DNA of 64,000 bases from JADKBO01 sp965230345 (GTDB lineage Bacteria; Bacteroidota; Bacteroidia; Chitinophagales; Saprospiraceae): assembly GCA_965230345.1 (NCBI GenBank), contig CBDDKR010000002.1, forward strand, positions 2,294,001-2,358,000, in the 5' to 3' direction. A program made the position numbers and the translations under genes. Positions 52,418 through 61,751 of the stretch are shown one piece after another. Position 1 is the stretch's first letter. The number at the start of each line of letters is the position of its first letter. A model generated the notes under the pieces. That model saw nothing but the letters and a program-made list of their open reading frames with translations, had not been told where the DNA came from and did no database searches.

Positions 52418-53794
52418 ATGAATATAGAAAACCTAAAACATGTATTTTTTATTGGAATTGGAGGCATAGGAATGAGCGCCTTAGCAAGATATTTCAATGA
52501 AAGAAATGTTGCGGTTTCTGGTTATGATAAAACGAAAACAACACTAACCGAAAAGTTGGTTAGTGAAGGGATTGAAGTTCATTATGAAGATGATATTTCT
52601 TTGATTCCTGAATTTATTGAATTAGTGGTATATACACCAGCAATTCCTGATAGCAATAAACAGCTCAGAAAATTAAAAAGGTCTGATCATATTCAGGTGC
52701 TAAAAAGAAGTGAGGTACTTGGATTAATATCTAGATCTTCAGATGCGATAGCTGTGGCGGGGACTCATGGGAAAACGACGACTTCAGCCATGTTGGCTCA
52801 TATGTTGCGGTATAGTGGGGTAGATATAAGTGCTTTTGTAGGAGGTATTATGTCAGACTATGACTCTAACTATTTCTCGGGTAAAAGCAATTGGGTCGTC
52901 CTGGAGGCGGATGAGTACGATCGATCATTCCTTCATCTGTATCCTGAGGTTTCTATTTTGCAATCTATGGATGCAGATCATTTAGATATCTACCAAGATC
53001 ATAGTGACTTGGTGGGTGCTTTTGAATCTTTTGTCTGCAACACTGAGTTCGGAGGAAAACTGATCATCAATCATCAACTGAAGGGGCAATTTTCTGACGA
53101 AAAATGGTTGGATCTTAAATCCAAATACAAAATTGTTACTTATGGATTTGATCGTAATGCAGATGCTGTTATAACATCATGCACGGTTGATGGCGGAATG
53201 TCAAAGTTTGAGTTGAAGGTTGATGGTTCATTGTACGAGGTAGCGTTAATGTTACCCGGAGATCACAATCGAATGAATGCATGCGCAGCCATTTTAGCAG
53301 CAAGAGAAGCAGGTTGTTCTATAGAAAGTGCAGTTTCTGCATTAGCAGTATTCAAAGGCATTAAACGCAGATTTGAATATGTGATAAGGAGAGATGTGAC
53401 CTACGTCGATGATTATGCGCATCATCCTTCTGAAATTGATGCTGTACTGAAGGCTGTACAAGAAGTTTATAAGGGAAAAAAAGTATTGGGTATTTTTCAA
53501 CCCCATCTATATTCCAGAACAAAAGACTTTTATAAAGAATTTGCTCAGTCATTAGAATCATTGGATGAAGTAATTCTAATGGATATATACCCAGCAAGAG
53601 AACTACCTATTAAAGGTGTAGATAGTAATCTTATTTTAAAACATATAAAAAACAAACAAAAGAACTTACTCACAAGTGATGAAATTCTTGAAAGAGTAAA
53701 AGAAAAAGATTTCGACATTGTAATGACGCTTGGTGCAGGTGATATTGATTTGCTTGTACCAAAAATCAAAGAGATTATTGCCAGACATGGATAA
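52418..53794 (+). CDS. murC: UDP-MurNAc:L-alanine ligase MurC
   Basis: First Mur ligase, adding L-alanine to UDP-MurNAc. FIGIGGIGMSALARYF (about 11-26), ATP loop AVAGTHGKTTTSAML (about 112-126), EADEYDRSFL and DDYAHHPSEI are all present. 458 residues. It overlaps the ftsQ start by 8 bp. Confidence 0.97.
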   Translation: MNIENLKHVFFIGIGGIGMSALARYFNERNVAVSGYDKTKTTLTEKLVSEGIEVHYEDDISLIPEFIELVVYTPAIPDSNKQLRKLKRSDHIQVLKRSEVLGLISRSSDAIAVAGTHGKTTTSAMLAHMLRYSGVDISAFVGGIMSDYDSNYFSGKSNWVVLEADEYDRSFLHLYPEVSILQSMDADHLDIYQDHSDLVGAFESFVCNTEFGGKLIINHQLKGQFSDEKWLDLKSKYKIVTYGFDRNADAVITSCTVDGGMSKFELKVDGSLYEVALMLPGDHNRMNACAAILAAREAGCSIESAVSALAVFKGIKRRFEYVIRRDVTYVDDYAHHPSEIDAVLKAVQEVYKGKKVLGIFQPHLYSRTKDFYKEFAQSLESLDEVILMDIYPARELPIKGVDSNLILKHIKNKQKNLLTSDEILERVKEKDFDIVMTLGAGDIDLLVPKIKEIIARHG

Positions 53795-54569
53795 AACGAA
53801 ATTACAAAATATAAAAACTAAGGTTCTTTGGACATTTGCCATGGCAATGATAGCCATCCTTATGGTAGCTTCAGTGCAACGTAAGATGAATGCAGATGTT
53901 GAGAAGGTCGTAATCGCTATAAAAGAGATAAGAGGAGATAAAGATTTAATCAATAAGAAAGATGTTCAATTGTTCTTCAGAGAATATCTTGGATATGACT
54001 TGAACTCTGCTGAAATCAAGGATTTGGATTTGAGGGAAATGGAATCCATGCTCAATGAAGATGAACGAGTCAAGATTTCTCAGATTTTTATTGATGCAAA
54101 CAATAGATTGAATATTTGGGTAATTCAAAAACAGCCTATTGTAAGAATAATGGATGGAGCGAGGGCAAGTTATTATTTAGATGAAGATGGAAATCCATTG
54201 GCAGTTAGGCCTAATAAAGCAATTCGGGTTCCAATTGCTACAGGTAACATCGAATTGTACAGGAAAGAATTGCTTTCTGGGAAAAAGGAATCAAGACTAA
54301 GAGAGGTTTTTGAAATTGCAAAGCATGTACAAAAGGACGATATTTTAAGACCATTAATTGAGCAAATCGATGTAGATGCTAATAATGAGATAACCTTAAT
54401 TCCTAAGATTGGAAGACATGAATTAACTCTTGGAGATGCAAGAGATTTGGAAGATAAATTTGACAACTTAAAAGTAATGTACCGAGAGGGATTACCCAGA
54501 GTTGGCTGGAGAAAGTATAGTATTTTAAAATTAAATTGGAAAGGACAAGTCGCTGCTAAGAAAAAGTAA
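53787..54569 (+). CDS. ftsQ: Division protein FtsQ-like
   Basis: Bitopic membrane protein: short cytosolic N-terminus, one helix (about 17-35), then a POTRA-like and FtsQ-type periplasmic domain (NINRLNIWVIQKQPIVRI-like region, then YYLDEDGNPLAV). 260 residues from ATG 53787, which sits in the last codons of murC; a longer frame from TTG 53730 is unlikely. The identification relies on position between murC and ftsA plus topology. It scaffolds the divisome. Confidence 0.88.
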   Translation: MDKTKLQNIKTKVLWTFAMAMIAILMVASVQRKMNADVEKVVIAIKEIRGDKDLINKKDVQLFFREYLGYDLNSAEIKDLDLREMESMLNEDERVKISQIFIDANNRLNIWVIQKQPIVRIMDGARASYYLDEDGNPLAVRPNKAIRVPIATGNIELYRKELLSGKKESRLREVFEIAKHVQKDDILRPLIEQIDVDANNEITLIPKIGRHELTLGDARDLEDKFDNLKVMYREGLPRVGWRKYSILKLNWKGQVAAKKK

Positions 54570-54585
54570 ATCGAACTGAAATGTC

Positions 54586-56031
54586 ATGAACTACAATAAA
54601 ATTTTTTCGGATATGAAAAGTAAAGACAACAACAACACCATTGCGGTTGCATTGGATATCGGAACAACGAAGATCTGTGCTATTGCTGGAAGACTTAATG
54701 AGTATGGCCGATTAGAGGTTTTAGCCTTTGGAACGGTAAAATCAGAAGGTGTAGCCAGAGGGGTAGTGTCTAATATTGATAAGACGGTTAAAGCTATTCG
54801 GGAAGCGGTTAATATTGCTGAACGAACAGCAGGTGTTACGTTTAAGAAGGTTCATGTTGGAATAGCGGGTCAACACATAAAGAGTCATCACCATATGGGA
54901 TATTTGACTCGAGCTGATCATAATGCCGAGATCACCAAAGATGATGTTCAAAAGTTGATCGATAATATGCATCGTATTGCACTTCCAGCTGGTGATAAGA
55001 TACTTCATATCATTCCTCAAGAATTTACGGTAGATGACGAAAAGGATATTGTAGATCCAATTGGAATGAGTGGATATAAACTAGAAGCTAATTTTCATAT
55101 CATTACGGGGCAAGTTTCAGCATCGCAAAACATCATGAGATGTATTGAGAAAGCTGGATTAGATATAGCGGATCTGACATTAGAACCTATTGCTTCTTCA
55201 GCTGCAGTTCTTAGTGATGAAGAAAAAGAAGCTGGTGTTGCTTTAGTTGATATTGGAGGAGGTACGACGGATATTACAATTTTCAAGGACAACATCATTC
55301 GTCATACGGCTGTTATTCCATTTGGTGGTAACATCATTACTGAAGACATCAAAATGGGTTGTACAGTATTGCATGATCAAGCAGAAAGGTTAAAGACCAA
55401 ATTTGGTTCAGCCTTAGCTGATGAAATCATTGACAATAGAAATATCATTATTAAAGGAATGCGTGGTAGAGAAGCAAAATCTATTTCTGAAAAAAATCTA
55501 TCTCGTATCATTCAAGCAAGAGTTGAAGAGATATTCGATTATGTATTGTGGGAAATCAAAAGATCTGGTTACGATAGAAAACTATTAGCAGGAATTGTTC
55601 TTTCCGGTGGAGGAGCATTGCTTAAAAACATAGATGCTTTGGTTCAATACCATACAGGTATGCATGCAAGGACAGGCGAGCCTATAGAGCATTTAGCCCA
55701 TGGTTATGCTAAAGAATTGGCATCACCAATTTATTCTACTGCTGTTGGGTTGTTGAAATACACGATTGATACGATGGCTGATGATAGTTTTACTTACGTA
55801 GATGAATTACCAAGCACGGCTTCTACTCCTAGGACTACGCAATCTCATCTTGCAATCGGTGAAACCATCGTTCCAGATGAACCAATAAATCAAGAGTCTA
55901 ATTCTGTAGAGGATCTTATTCACGAAGATGAAGACGATTCTACTATGGAGCATAAATTCTTAAATTTTGTGAGAAAGGTTAAGTCTTATACGAAGGACTT
56001 TTTTGAACCAACACCAGATCACGAATTATAA
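54586..56031 (+). CDS. ftsA: Cell division protein FtsA
   Basis: Actin-like ATPase that tethers FtsZ to the membrane. ALDIGTTKICAIAGR (phosphate 1, about 22-36), VDIGGGTTDITIF (phosphate 2, about 221-233) and GIVLSGGGALLKNID (adenosine). The 481-residue length includes an extended C-terminus (about 400-481) with the amphipathic-type end SYTKDFFEPTPDHEL. Start ATG 54586; a second Met at residue 10 is possible. Confidence 0.95.
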   Translation: MNYNKIFSDMKSKDNNNTIAVALDIGTTKICAIAGRLNEYGRLEVLAFGTVKSEGVARGVVSNIDKTVKAIREAVNIAERTAGVTFKKVHVGIAGQHIKSHHHMGYLTRADHNAEITKDDVQKLIDNMHRIALPAGDKILHIIPQEFTVDDEKDIVDPIGMSGYKLEANFHIITGQVSASQNIMRCIEKAGLDIADLTLEPIASSAAVLSDEEKEAGVALVDIGGGTTDITIFKDNIIRHTAVIPFGGNIITEDIKMGCTVLHDQAERLKTKFGSALADEIIDNRNIIIKGMRGREAKSISEKNLSRIIQARVEEIFDYVLWEIKRSGYDRKLLAGIVLSGGGALLKNIDALVQYHTGMHARTGEPIEHLAHGYAKELASPIYSTAVGLLKYTIDTMADDSFTYVDELPSTASTPRTTQSHLAIGETIVPDEPINQESNSVEDLIHEDEDDSTMEHKFLNFVRKVKSYTKDFFEPTPDHEL

Positions 56032-56071
56032 TCAACATATTCATTTTCAATAATTAAGAAAAGTAACAATT

Positions 56072-57505
56072 ATGAATTTCGACATGTCTAAAGAAGAAAA
56101 ATCAATCATAAAAGTAATCGGAGTTGGAGGTGGAGGCGGAAATGCCGTTGGTAATATGTTTAGTAAGGGAATTATTGGAGTAGACTTCGCTATCTGTAAT
56201 ACAGATAATCAAGCTATGATCAATAATCCTGTTACGACAAAAATTACACTTGGACCAAGTTTAACAGATGGACGAGGTGCAGGTTCTAAACCAGAAGTTG
56301 GTAAGGAAGCATGTATCGAATCTATAGACGATGTGCGTGTATTTTTGGATGACGGTACCAAAATGTTGTTTATTACTGCTGGTATGGGTGGTGGAACCGG
56401 CACTGGTGCTGCGCCGATCATTGCTAAGGCTGCAAAAGAAATGGGTATCTTAACTGTGGCTATTGTAACCTTGCCTTTCAATTTTGAAGGAATGCGTAGG
56501 AAGAGAAATGCCTTGGAAGGTTTAGAAAATCTTAAAAAGAATGTAGATGCAATCCTCGTTATTTCTAACGACAAAATGAGAGAAATACATGGGAATTTGG
56601 GATTGTCTGAAGCGTTTGAAAATGCAGACGATGTATTAACTACAGCTGCAAAAGCCATAGCCGAAATTATTACAGTTCCTGGTTACATCAATGTGGATTT
56701 TGAAGATGTTAATTATGTGATGAGGGAAAGTGGGGTAGCATTAATGGGTAATGGTACAGCAGAAGGAGAAGATCGTGCAAGAAAGGCAATTAATCAAGCT
56801 TTAAACTCTCCACTTTTGGAAGAGAACGATATTCGAGGTGCCAAACACATACTATTGAATATATCTTCAGGGACGAAAGAAGTAACCATGGATGAAATTG
56901 GTGAAATAACTGATTTTGTTCAGGAGGAAGCAGGATATGGAACAGATCTGATTTGGGGGAATTGTTCGGATGAAAATTTAGGAGAAGCATTAAACATTAC
57001 ACTAATTGCCACAGGATTTGAAGCAGGAGCTTCTAAAAAGGAAAAAGTGAAGGTCGAGCCTAAAAAAGTTGCCCTAGATGACGATTTTGAAATGGTGTCT
57101 GATTCGGATACATTTGAAATAATGAATACGGATTCATCACATGCCAATACAGTTGATTTCGGACAAGAAGAAGTAGTGAAAACGATGCAATCTTTGGGGA
57201 TTCAGGATGCACAAATTCAGAAAGATCCTATTCAATTACGTCGTGAAATGGAAGAACGAAATAAGAGAATTGAAACAGAAAATGCTCGTAGAGAATATCT
57301 TAGAAAAAGTACAACAATACCATTGGATAGTGCTCAGGCACTTGAAAATGCAGAAAAAACTCCGGCGTATTTGAGAAGGGGAATCAAGCTTGAAGATGAA
57401 AAAGAAAAATCAAGCACCCCTTCTGGTCCATCTTCAATTTATGTAGATGAGGAAGGAACGGTTATACAAAACGAAAACTCTTACCTGAGAGAGATATCGG
57501 ACTAA
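56072..57505 (+). CDS. ftsZ: Cell division GTPase FtsZ
   Basis: Tubulin-like GTPase that builds the division ring. Tubulin signature GGGTGTG at residues 106-112 and the N-terminal IKVIGVGGGGGNAV. The helical linker (about 330-425) is followed by TPAYLRRG (430-437), which resembles the conserved C-terminal peptide that binds FtsA, and then about 40 more residues ending NENSYLREISD. That extension beyond the peptide is a Bacteroidota feature as far as I recall. Last gene of the operon. Confidence 0.97.
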   Translation: MNFDMSKEEKSIIKVIGVGGGGGNAVGNMFSKGIIGVDFAICNTDNQAMINNPVTTKITLGPSLTDGRGAGSKPEVGKEACIESIDDVRVFLDDGTKMLFITAGMGGGTGTGAAPIIAKAAKEMGILTVAIVTLPFNFEGMRRKRNALEGLENLKKNVDAILVISNDKMREIHGNLGLSEAFENADDVLTTAAKAIAEIITVPGYINVDFEDVNYVMRESGVALMGNGTAEGEDRARKAINQALNSPLLEENDIRGAKHILLNISSGTKEVTMDEIGEITDFVQEEAGYGTDLIWGNCSDENLGEALNITLIATGFEAGASKKEKVKVEPKKVALDDDFEMVSDSDTFEIMNTDSSHANTVDFGQEEVVKTMQSLGIQDAQIQKDPIQLRREMEERNKRIETENARREYLRKSTTIPLDSAQALENAEKTPAYLRRGIKLEDEKEKSSTPSGPSSIYVDEEGTVIQNENSYLREISD

Positions 57506-57527
57506 GAATCGTCTTTTTTTTATTCCT

Positions 57528-57583
57528 ATCTTAAATTTATTTGAGATGGTTTATTTCGCCCGGGAGTTTTCCGGGCTTTTTTT
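57528..57583 (+). terminator. Rho-independent terminator of the dcw operon
   Basis: GCCCGG (57558-57563) pairs with CCGGGC (57571-57576), followed by a run of T. A second hairpin (57528-57536 with 57539-57547) precedes it. Confidence 0.92.
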
Positions 57584-57831
57584 GTTTATAGACCCTTTAT
57601 ATACTGGATTTATTATAGTGATCTGGCTATTTATTGATAATTAGATAAGGTGTCCTTTATTAGAATCTAGTCTAAATTATAATATGCTTTGAAATTGAAA
57701 GCATAAATGATATCTTTGGATAGAAATTTAAGTGTTAGAAATTTTGTGAATGTTTAGTTTACTAAAGATTCATGGGGGTAGATTCTGTCTACCCTCGCTT
57801 TATTTTGAGCCCAACGTGTTGGTGGTGTGGG
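57584..57831. other. Intergenic region with a 7-9 bp hairpin
   Basis: GGGTAGA (57776-57782) and TCTACCC (57788-57794) form a perfect stem with a 5-nt loop, near the 3' end of the leftward gene. No T-run on either side. Nothing else was recognised. Confidence 0.5.
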
Positions 57832-58473
57832 TTACTCTAAGTTCCCGGCTTGTAGAATCAAAAGTATCAATCCAGACCAAATAAGAATAGAAAGGATGAC
57901 AAGTACAATTTGTCTGGGAGATAACCCTGATTCTTCTTTTCTCTTTGTTGAATCATCGTGATCAATAGCAAAATTGAGTGCTTTTACAGGAGGAATGTAA
58001 AATAGTATGGCTAAAAATCCCATCGGTGCCAATTCTGGAGCAAACCTATCTGAAACATTACATAGTAATATCCCTATGAAGAGTAGAATTGAAGGAATCT
58101 TACTTCCATATCCTTTTTGCAGAGCATCTTCATTTATTTTTTCAAATAAAGGAATAATCCAGATGATGGCAAATATTGCTCTTGCAGCCGGCATTATGTC
58201 TAAGTTTTCTTTGATTTGGTAATATCTCCAACCTTTGTAAACCCACCATACTGGGTATAATCCAATAGATAATACTGAAAATAGTAGAAATAAATTATGA
58301 CTTGAAAACTCAAACTCTAATTTGGAGTGATCTTCTTGATTAATATCGTCTATTACTTCAAAATTCATACTTTTTCTCTTTTTTACAGAGTTTAAATGTG
58401 GTCCAATCATGCATCCAAAACCTAAACTTTCAGAATGAAATTTAATGAATAGTTGGTTTACAATGTTATACAT
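57832..58473 (-). CDS. Membrane protein of unknown function
   Basis: 213 residues with about four hydrophobic helices (about 57-80, 100-118, 125-150, 190-210) and a charged linker (DHDDSTKRKEESGLS, about 170-185). An internal Met at residue 36 (58366-58368) is an alternative start giving 178 residues; the N-terminal 35 residues contain no clear feature. I do not recognise a family. It is divergent from the aldehyde dehydrogenase gene. Confidence 0.6.
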   Translation of the reverse strand: MYNIVNQLFIKFHSESLGFGCMIGPHLNSVKKRKSMNFEVIDDINQEDHSKLEFEFSSHNLFLLFSVLSIGLYPVWWVYKGWRYYQIKENLDIMPAARAIFAIIWIIPLFEKINEDALQKGYGSKIPSILLFIGILLCNVSDRFAPELAPMGFLAILFYIPPVKALNFAIDHDDSTKRKEESGLSPRQIVLVILSILIWSGLILLILQAGNLE

Positions 58474-58522
58474 GATAGGAGTAATATGTTTTTAAATTAC
58501 GTCTTAATTTTTATCTTGTATA

Positions 58523-58530
58523 CAAAAGTA
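58523..58530 (-). promoter_or_regulatory. -7 box TACTTTTG for the leftward membrane protein gene
   Basis: Minus-strand TACTTTTG matches TAnnTTTG, 49 bp upstream of the ATG at 58473; a CAA on the plus strand at 58555-58557 could be the -33 TTG with 24-bp spacing. Confidence 0.35.
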
Positions 58531-58541
58531 AAAATACTCTA

Positions 58542-59912
58542 ATGTCTGATATTGCAAAATTGGTTGTCGATCAAAGAAATTTTAGTCGCGAACAAGGCAT
58601 TAAACGACTAGAAGATCGAAGGAAAATACTGAGGAAATTATTCAGTGTTCTAAAGGACAATGAAAAGTTGCTGGAAGAAGCCATTCAAAAAGATTTTTCC
58701 AAGTCAGCTTTTGAAGTGAAAACTACCGAATTATTTTTAGTCTATGATGAATTAACTACGGCACTGAAAAAGTTAAAGGTGTGGGCTAAACCCAAGCGAG
58801 TAAAGACTAATCTGCCTAATTTACCTGCTTCAAGTTTTATTGTACCTGAACCGTTGGGCCATGTTTTAATCATAGGTGCATGGAATTATCCTTACCAATT
58901 GAGTTTGATACCTGCAATTTCGGCATTGTGTGCGGGAAATTCTGTGATTATTAAACCAAGTGAATTACCTCAAGCAACTTCGGAAATACTAAAAAGAATA
59001 ATCAATGAAAATTTTGATTCTAGAGTATTTACAGTAGTCGAAGGAGGAGTTGAAGAAACTACCGAATTGCTGAAGCAAAGATTTGATAAAATATTTTTTA
59101 CTGGAAGTACGACAGTTGGTAAAATTGTATACCAAGCGGCAGCTCAAACATTGACACCGGTAACATTAGAATTGGGTGGAAAGAGCCCCGCTATTATTTC
59201 TGAAACAGCAGATTTAAAGTTAACGGTTCAGAGATTGGTTTGGGCGAAATACTTAAATGCTGGTCAGACTTGTATAGCACCTGATTACGTATTAGTAAAT
59301 GAGGTGATTTATGAAGAGTTTATTGATGCAATTATAAAGGAAATAAAAAAGCGCTCCTATAAATTAGAAAGTGGGAATTTTGTACAGATTATTAACGATC
59401 GAAATTTAGAGAGATTAAGTAAATTAATAGATTTGGATAAAGTTGTTTTAGGAGGAAAAATTGACAAATTCAATCGATTAGTCGAACCTACGGTGATGAA
59501 GGATATTGTTCTTGAAGATAAAATAATGAAGGAAGAGATATTTGGGCCTATTATGCCTATAATAAAATATTCTTCGTGGCAAGAAATGTTGGATATCGTG
59601 GGATCTTTTGAAAAACCTTTGGCAGCTTATTTATTTTCTAGATCTAAGATGGAACATGAATCGTTTATAAAGAATATTTCTTTTGGTGGAGGAACAATTA
59701 ACGATGCTGTAATGCATATAAGCAATCCTCATCTCCCATTTGGTGGTGTAGGACATAGTGGTTTCGGCAATTACCATAATGAAGCTGGATTCAAATGTTT
59801 TTCTCATTACAAGAGTATTTTGAAACGATCAAACTTGATTGAATTTTCGTTAAAATATGCTCCATATTCTAAACGAAAATTGAATTGGATTAAATGGTTT
59901 TTGGGAGTTTAA
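58542..59912 (+). CDS. Aldehyde dehydrogenase
   Basis: NAD(P)-dependent aldehyde dehydrogenase (456 residues) of the class 3 type that ends without a long C-terminal arm. Catalytic Cys244 in NAGQTCIAPDY, general base Glu210 in TLELGGKSP, cofactor site FTGSTTVGKIV (about 186-196), and PFGGVGHSGFGNYHNEAGF near the C-terminus. Hydrophobic C-terminal residues (KLNWIKWFLGV) could anchor it at a membrane, as in fatty-aldehyde dehydrogenases. It begins a three-gene cluster with the PPOX-like and the small unknown gene. Confidence 0.93.
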   Translation: MSDIAKLVVDQRNFSREQGIKRLEDRRKILRKLFSVLKDNEKLLEEAIQKDFSKSAFEVKTTELFLVYDELTTALKKLKVWAKPKRVKTNLPNLPASSFIVPEPLGHVLIIGAWNYPYQLSLIPAISALCAGNSVIIKPSELPQATSEILKRIINENFDSRVFTVVEGGVEETTELLKQRFDKIFFTGSTTVGKIVYQAAAQTLTPVTLELGGKSPAIISETADLKLTVQRLVWAKYLNAGQTCIAPDYVLVNEVIYEEFIDAIIKEIKKRSYKLESGNFVQIINDRNLERLSKLIDLDKVVLGGKIDKFNRLVEPTVMKDIVLEDKIMKEEIFGPIMPIIKYSSWQEMLDIVGSFEKPLAAYLFSRSKMEHESFIKNISFGGGTINDAVMHISNPHLPFGGVGHSGFGNYHNEAGFKCFSHYKSILKRSNLIEFSLKYAPYSKRKLNWIKWFLGV

Positions 59913-59923
59913 AATGAAAGAGT

Positions 59924-60382
59924 ATGATCATTAATAAAGAGATTAAGAGACTTATGAATCAGAGTGTCTTGTGTTGGTTGGCAACTTGTGACATTGATTT
60001 AGTACCGAATGTTTCACCTAAAGAAATCTTTGCTTTATTCAAGGACGATGAAGTAATCATTGCCAATATCGCCTCGCCACAGACGATCAAAAATATTAGG
60101 AATAATCCTCTAGTAGCAGTAAGCTTTGTGGATGTACTGGTGCAAAAGGGATTTCAATTGAAAGGAAATGGACGGATTATAGATCATGATTCTCTTGATT
60201 TTAGGCCGAGGGCTGAAGTTTTGGAGGAAATGACCGAAGGTTTATTTACCATAAGATCTATTGTATCAGTTCAAGTTTTAAAATGTAAACCAATCATTGC
60301 GCCTAGGTACCTTTTTTACCCTGACACAACGGAAGAAGACCAGGTTAAAAATGCAAAAAAAAGATACAATTTGAATGACTAA
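59924..60382 (+). CDS. Pyridoxamine 5'-phosphate oxidase-like flavoprotein
   Basis: 152 residues with the split-barrel FMN-binding fold of the PPOX-like family: VLCWLATCDIDLVPNVSPKEIF (near the N-terminus, written here in part) and NNPLVAVSFVDVL. The family is diverse; the true substrate is not predictable from sequence. It is 11 bp after the aldehyde dehydrogenase gene and overlaps the next gene by 8 bp. Confidence 0.78.
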   Translation: MIINKEIKRLMNQSVLCWLATCDIDLVPNVSPKEIFALFKDDEVIIANIASPQTIKNIRNNPLVAVSFVDVLVQKGFQLKGNGRIIDHDSLDFRPRAEVLEEMTEGLFTIRSIVSVQVLKCKPIIAPRYLFYPDTTEEDQVKNAKKRYNLND

Positions 60383-60719
60383 AATTAACTATCATAACAA
60401 GAGATTTCAGGTTAAAGGAAATTCAGAAAATGGAGAAGTTGACGAATTGTTAATCTTTAAATATATGCAGAAGAATAATGTCTTGACATGCACATATAGT
60501 GGAGGACAAATCGTAGAAGGTCACATATTGGGGTTGGTGCGTTCAGACGGAAGTTTAGAATTTTCATATCATCAAATAAATGCAAAAGGTGAAATTCGTA
60601 CAGGCATTTGTCAATCTAAACCTGAAATTATGGAAAATGGATTATTGAGGCTGCATGAATCATGGAAATGGACTTCAGGAGATGGCTCGAGTGGAGAGTC
60701 AATTTTGGAAGAAATATGA
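60375..60719 (+). CDS. Small conserved-type protein of unknown function
   Basis: 114 residues, beta-rich, with YSGGQIVEGHILGLV and LRLHESWKWTSGDGSSG. It looks like the lipocalin-like small proteins that are sometimes annotated as N-acetylglutamate synthase; that name is not supported here. No signal peptide. ATG overlaps the previous stop (ATGACTAA). Confidence 0.6.
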   Translation: MTKINYHNKRFQVKGNSENGEVDELLIFKYMQKNNVLTCTYSGGQIVEGHILGLVRSDGSLEFSYHQINAKGEIRTGICQSKPEIMENGLLRLHESWKWTSGDGSSGESILEEI

Positions 60720-60826
60720 ATAGTTTGGTGTAACGAAGTGTTTATTCGGACATAGAAGGCGAATATTTCTGGATTTGTGCTAATTAAATTGTAATTTAAT
60801 GATCTAACATTATTCCCTATTTCCCA

Positions 60827-61693
60827 ATGAAAAGATATATTCTAGTTTTGTTCACTGCATTTTTCCACTCATATTGCATTGCTCAAGATTATACTCCATT
60901 TATCAATAACAATTCCATATGGATAATGGATTACGCTGCTGAAGATTATACCGAACATAATTATTTTGCCTTAGTCTTTGGTGAGGAATATGTAGTGTCG
61001 GATACAACTTATGTGGAATTACTCAAATACAATATCTCAGAATTAAGTAAATCAGCTGAAATCAGTTATGCAGGTACAGAATCTCTCATAAGAGAAGATG
61101 AGATGAATAGGAAGGTGTATAGTAGAGGATTAAATTCATACTGGCATTGCGATTATATTCATGATTCTGAAGAAAAATTGCTCTATGATTTTAGCTTAAC
61201 AATTGGTGATTCGACACACTTATGTAAGGAGGATTATTTTGAAGGAATAGTTGAAGAAGGGATATCCTCTTTTTTTGGATACGAAAGACGGTATTTAAAA
61301 CTTAGACCTGAAGATTTAGGTTATTCCATTATAGAAGGTATTGGATATCGTAATGGAATCTTTGGTTCATTAATTATTCACGCTGCTGAAGGATTCTTTC
61401 TAGTAAACTATTGTAATGGAGGAACGATTCGTGATTGCATACAAACCGTTTCTAGTTCGGAAATTATTGTCCCCAATATCACTGTTTTTCCAAATCCAGT
61501 TGATGATATTATTTATGTGGAAGGAATAGAAGGACGATTTAATTTTCAAATATTCAATATGCTTGGAGAATTGGTGAGCCATGGTGATATGGATAGGAAT
61601 ACCATCTTGGTTGGAGGAATCCCTATAGGACAATACTTTGTTCGATTAAATGATAGTGATAAAAGCTTTACACTAAGTTTTGTTAAAGAATAG
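60827..61693 (+). CDS. Secreted T9SS type A protein, tandem paralogue 1
   Basis: 288 residues: signal peptide (ends near YCIAQ), a ~190-residue domain of unknown function, and a type A T9SS sorting domain (VFPNPVDDIIYVEG, FNMLGELV, GQYFVRL). The unknown domain shares with its two neighbours an opening YTPFIN, RED-x-x-x-RKVYS, a FDFSLTIGD-like segment, FFGYERRYL, and a NYC-x-GGTI-x-x-C pair. Paralogue 1 is the most divergent of the three. Function unknown. Confidence 0.82.
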   Translation: MKRYILVLFTAFFHSYCIAQDYTPFINNNSIWIMDYAAEDYTEHNYFALVFGEEYVVSDTTYVELLKYNISELSKSAEISYAGTESLIREDEMNRKVYSRGLNSYWHCDYIHDSEEKLLYDFSLTIGDSTHLCKEDYFEGIVEEGISSFFGYERRYLKLRPEDLGYSIIEGIGYRNGIFGSLIIHAAEGFFLVNYCNGGTIRDCIQTVSSSEIIVPNITVFPNPVDDIIYVEGIEGRFNFQIFNMLGELVSHGDMDRNTILVGGIPIGQYFVRLNDSDKSFTLSFVKE

Positions 61694-61751
61694 ATATAAT
61701 CTCAAAAATATATGAAGGAGAACCCAGGGCATTGCTACTAAATCATTACCA

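Noticed and set aside
57776..57794. Terminator for the leftward gene at 57832
   Set aside because: Good hairpin but no T-run on the minus strand; left as an unexplained hairpin.
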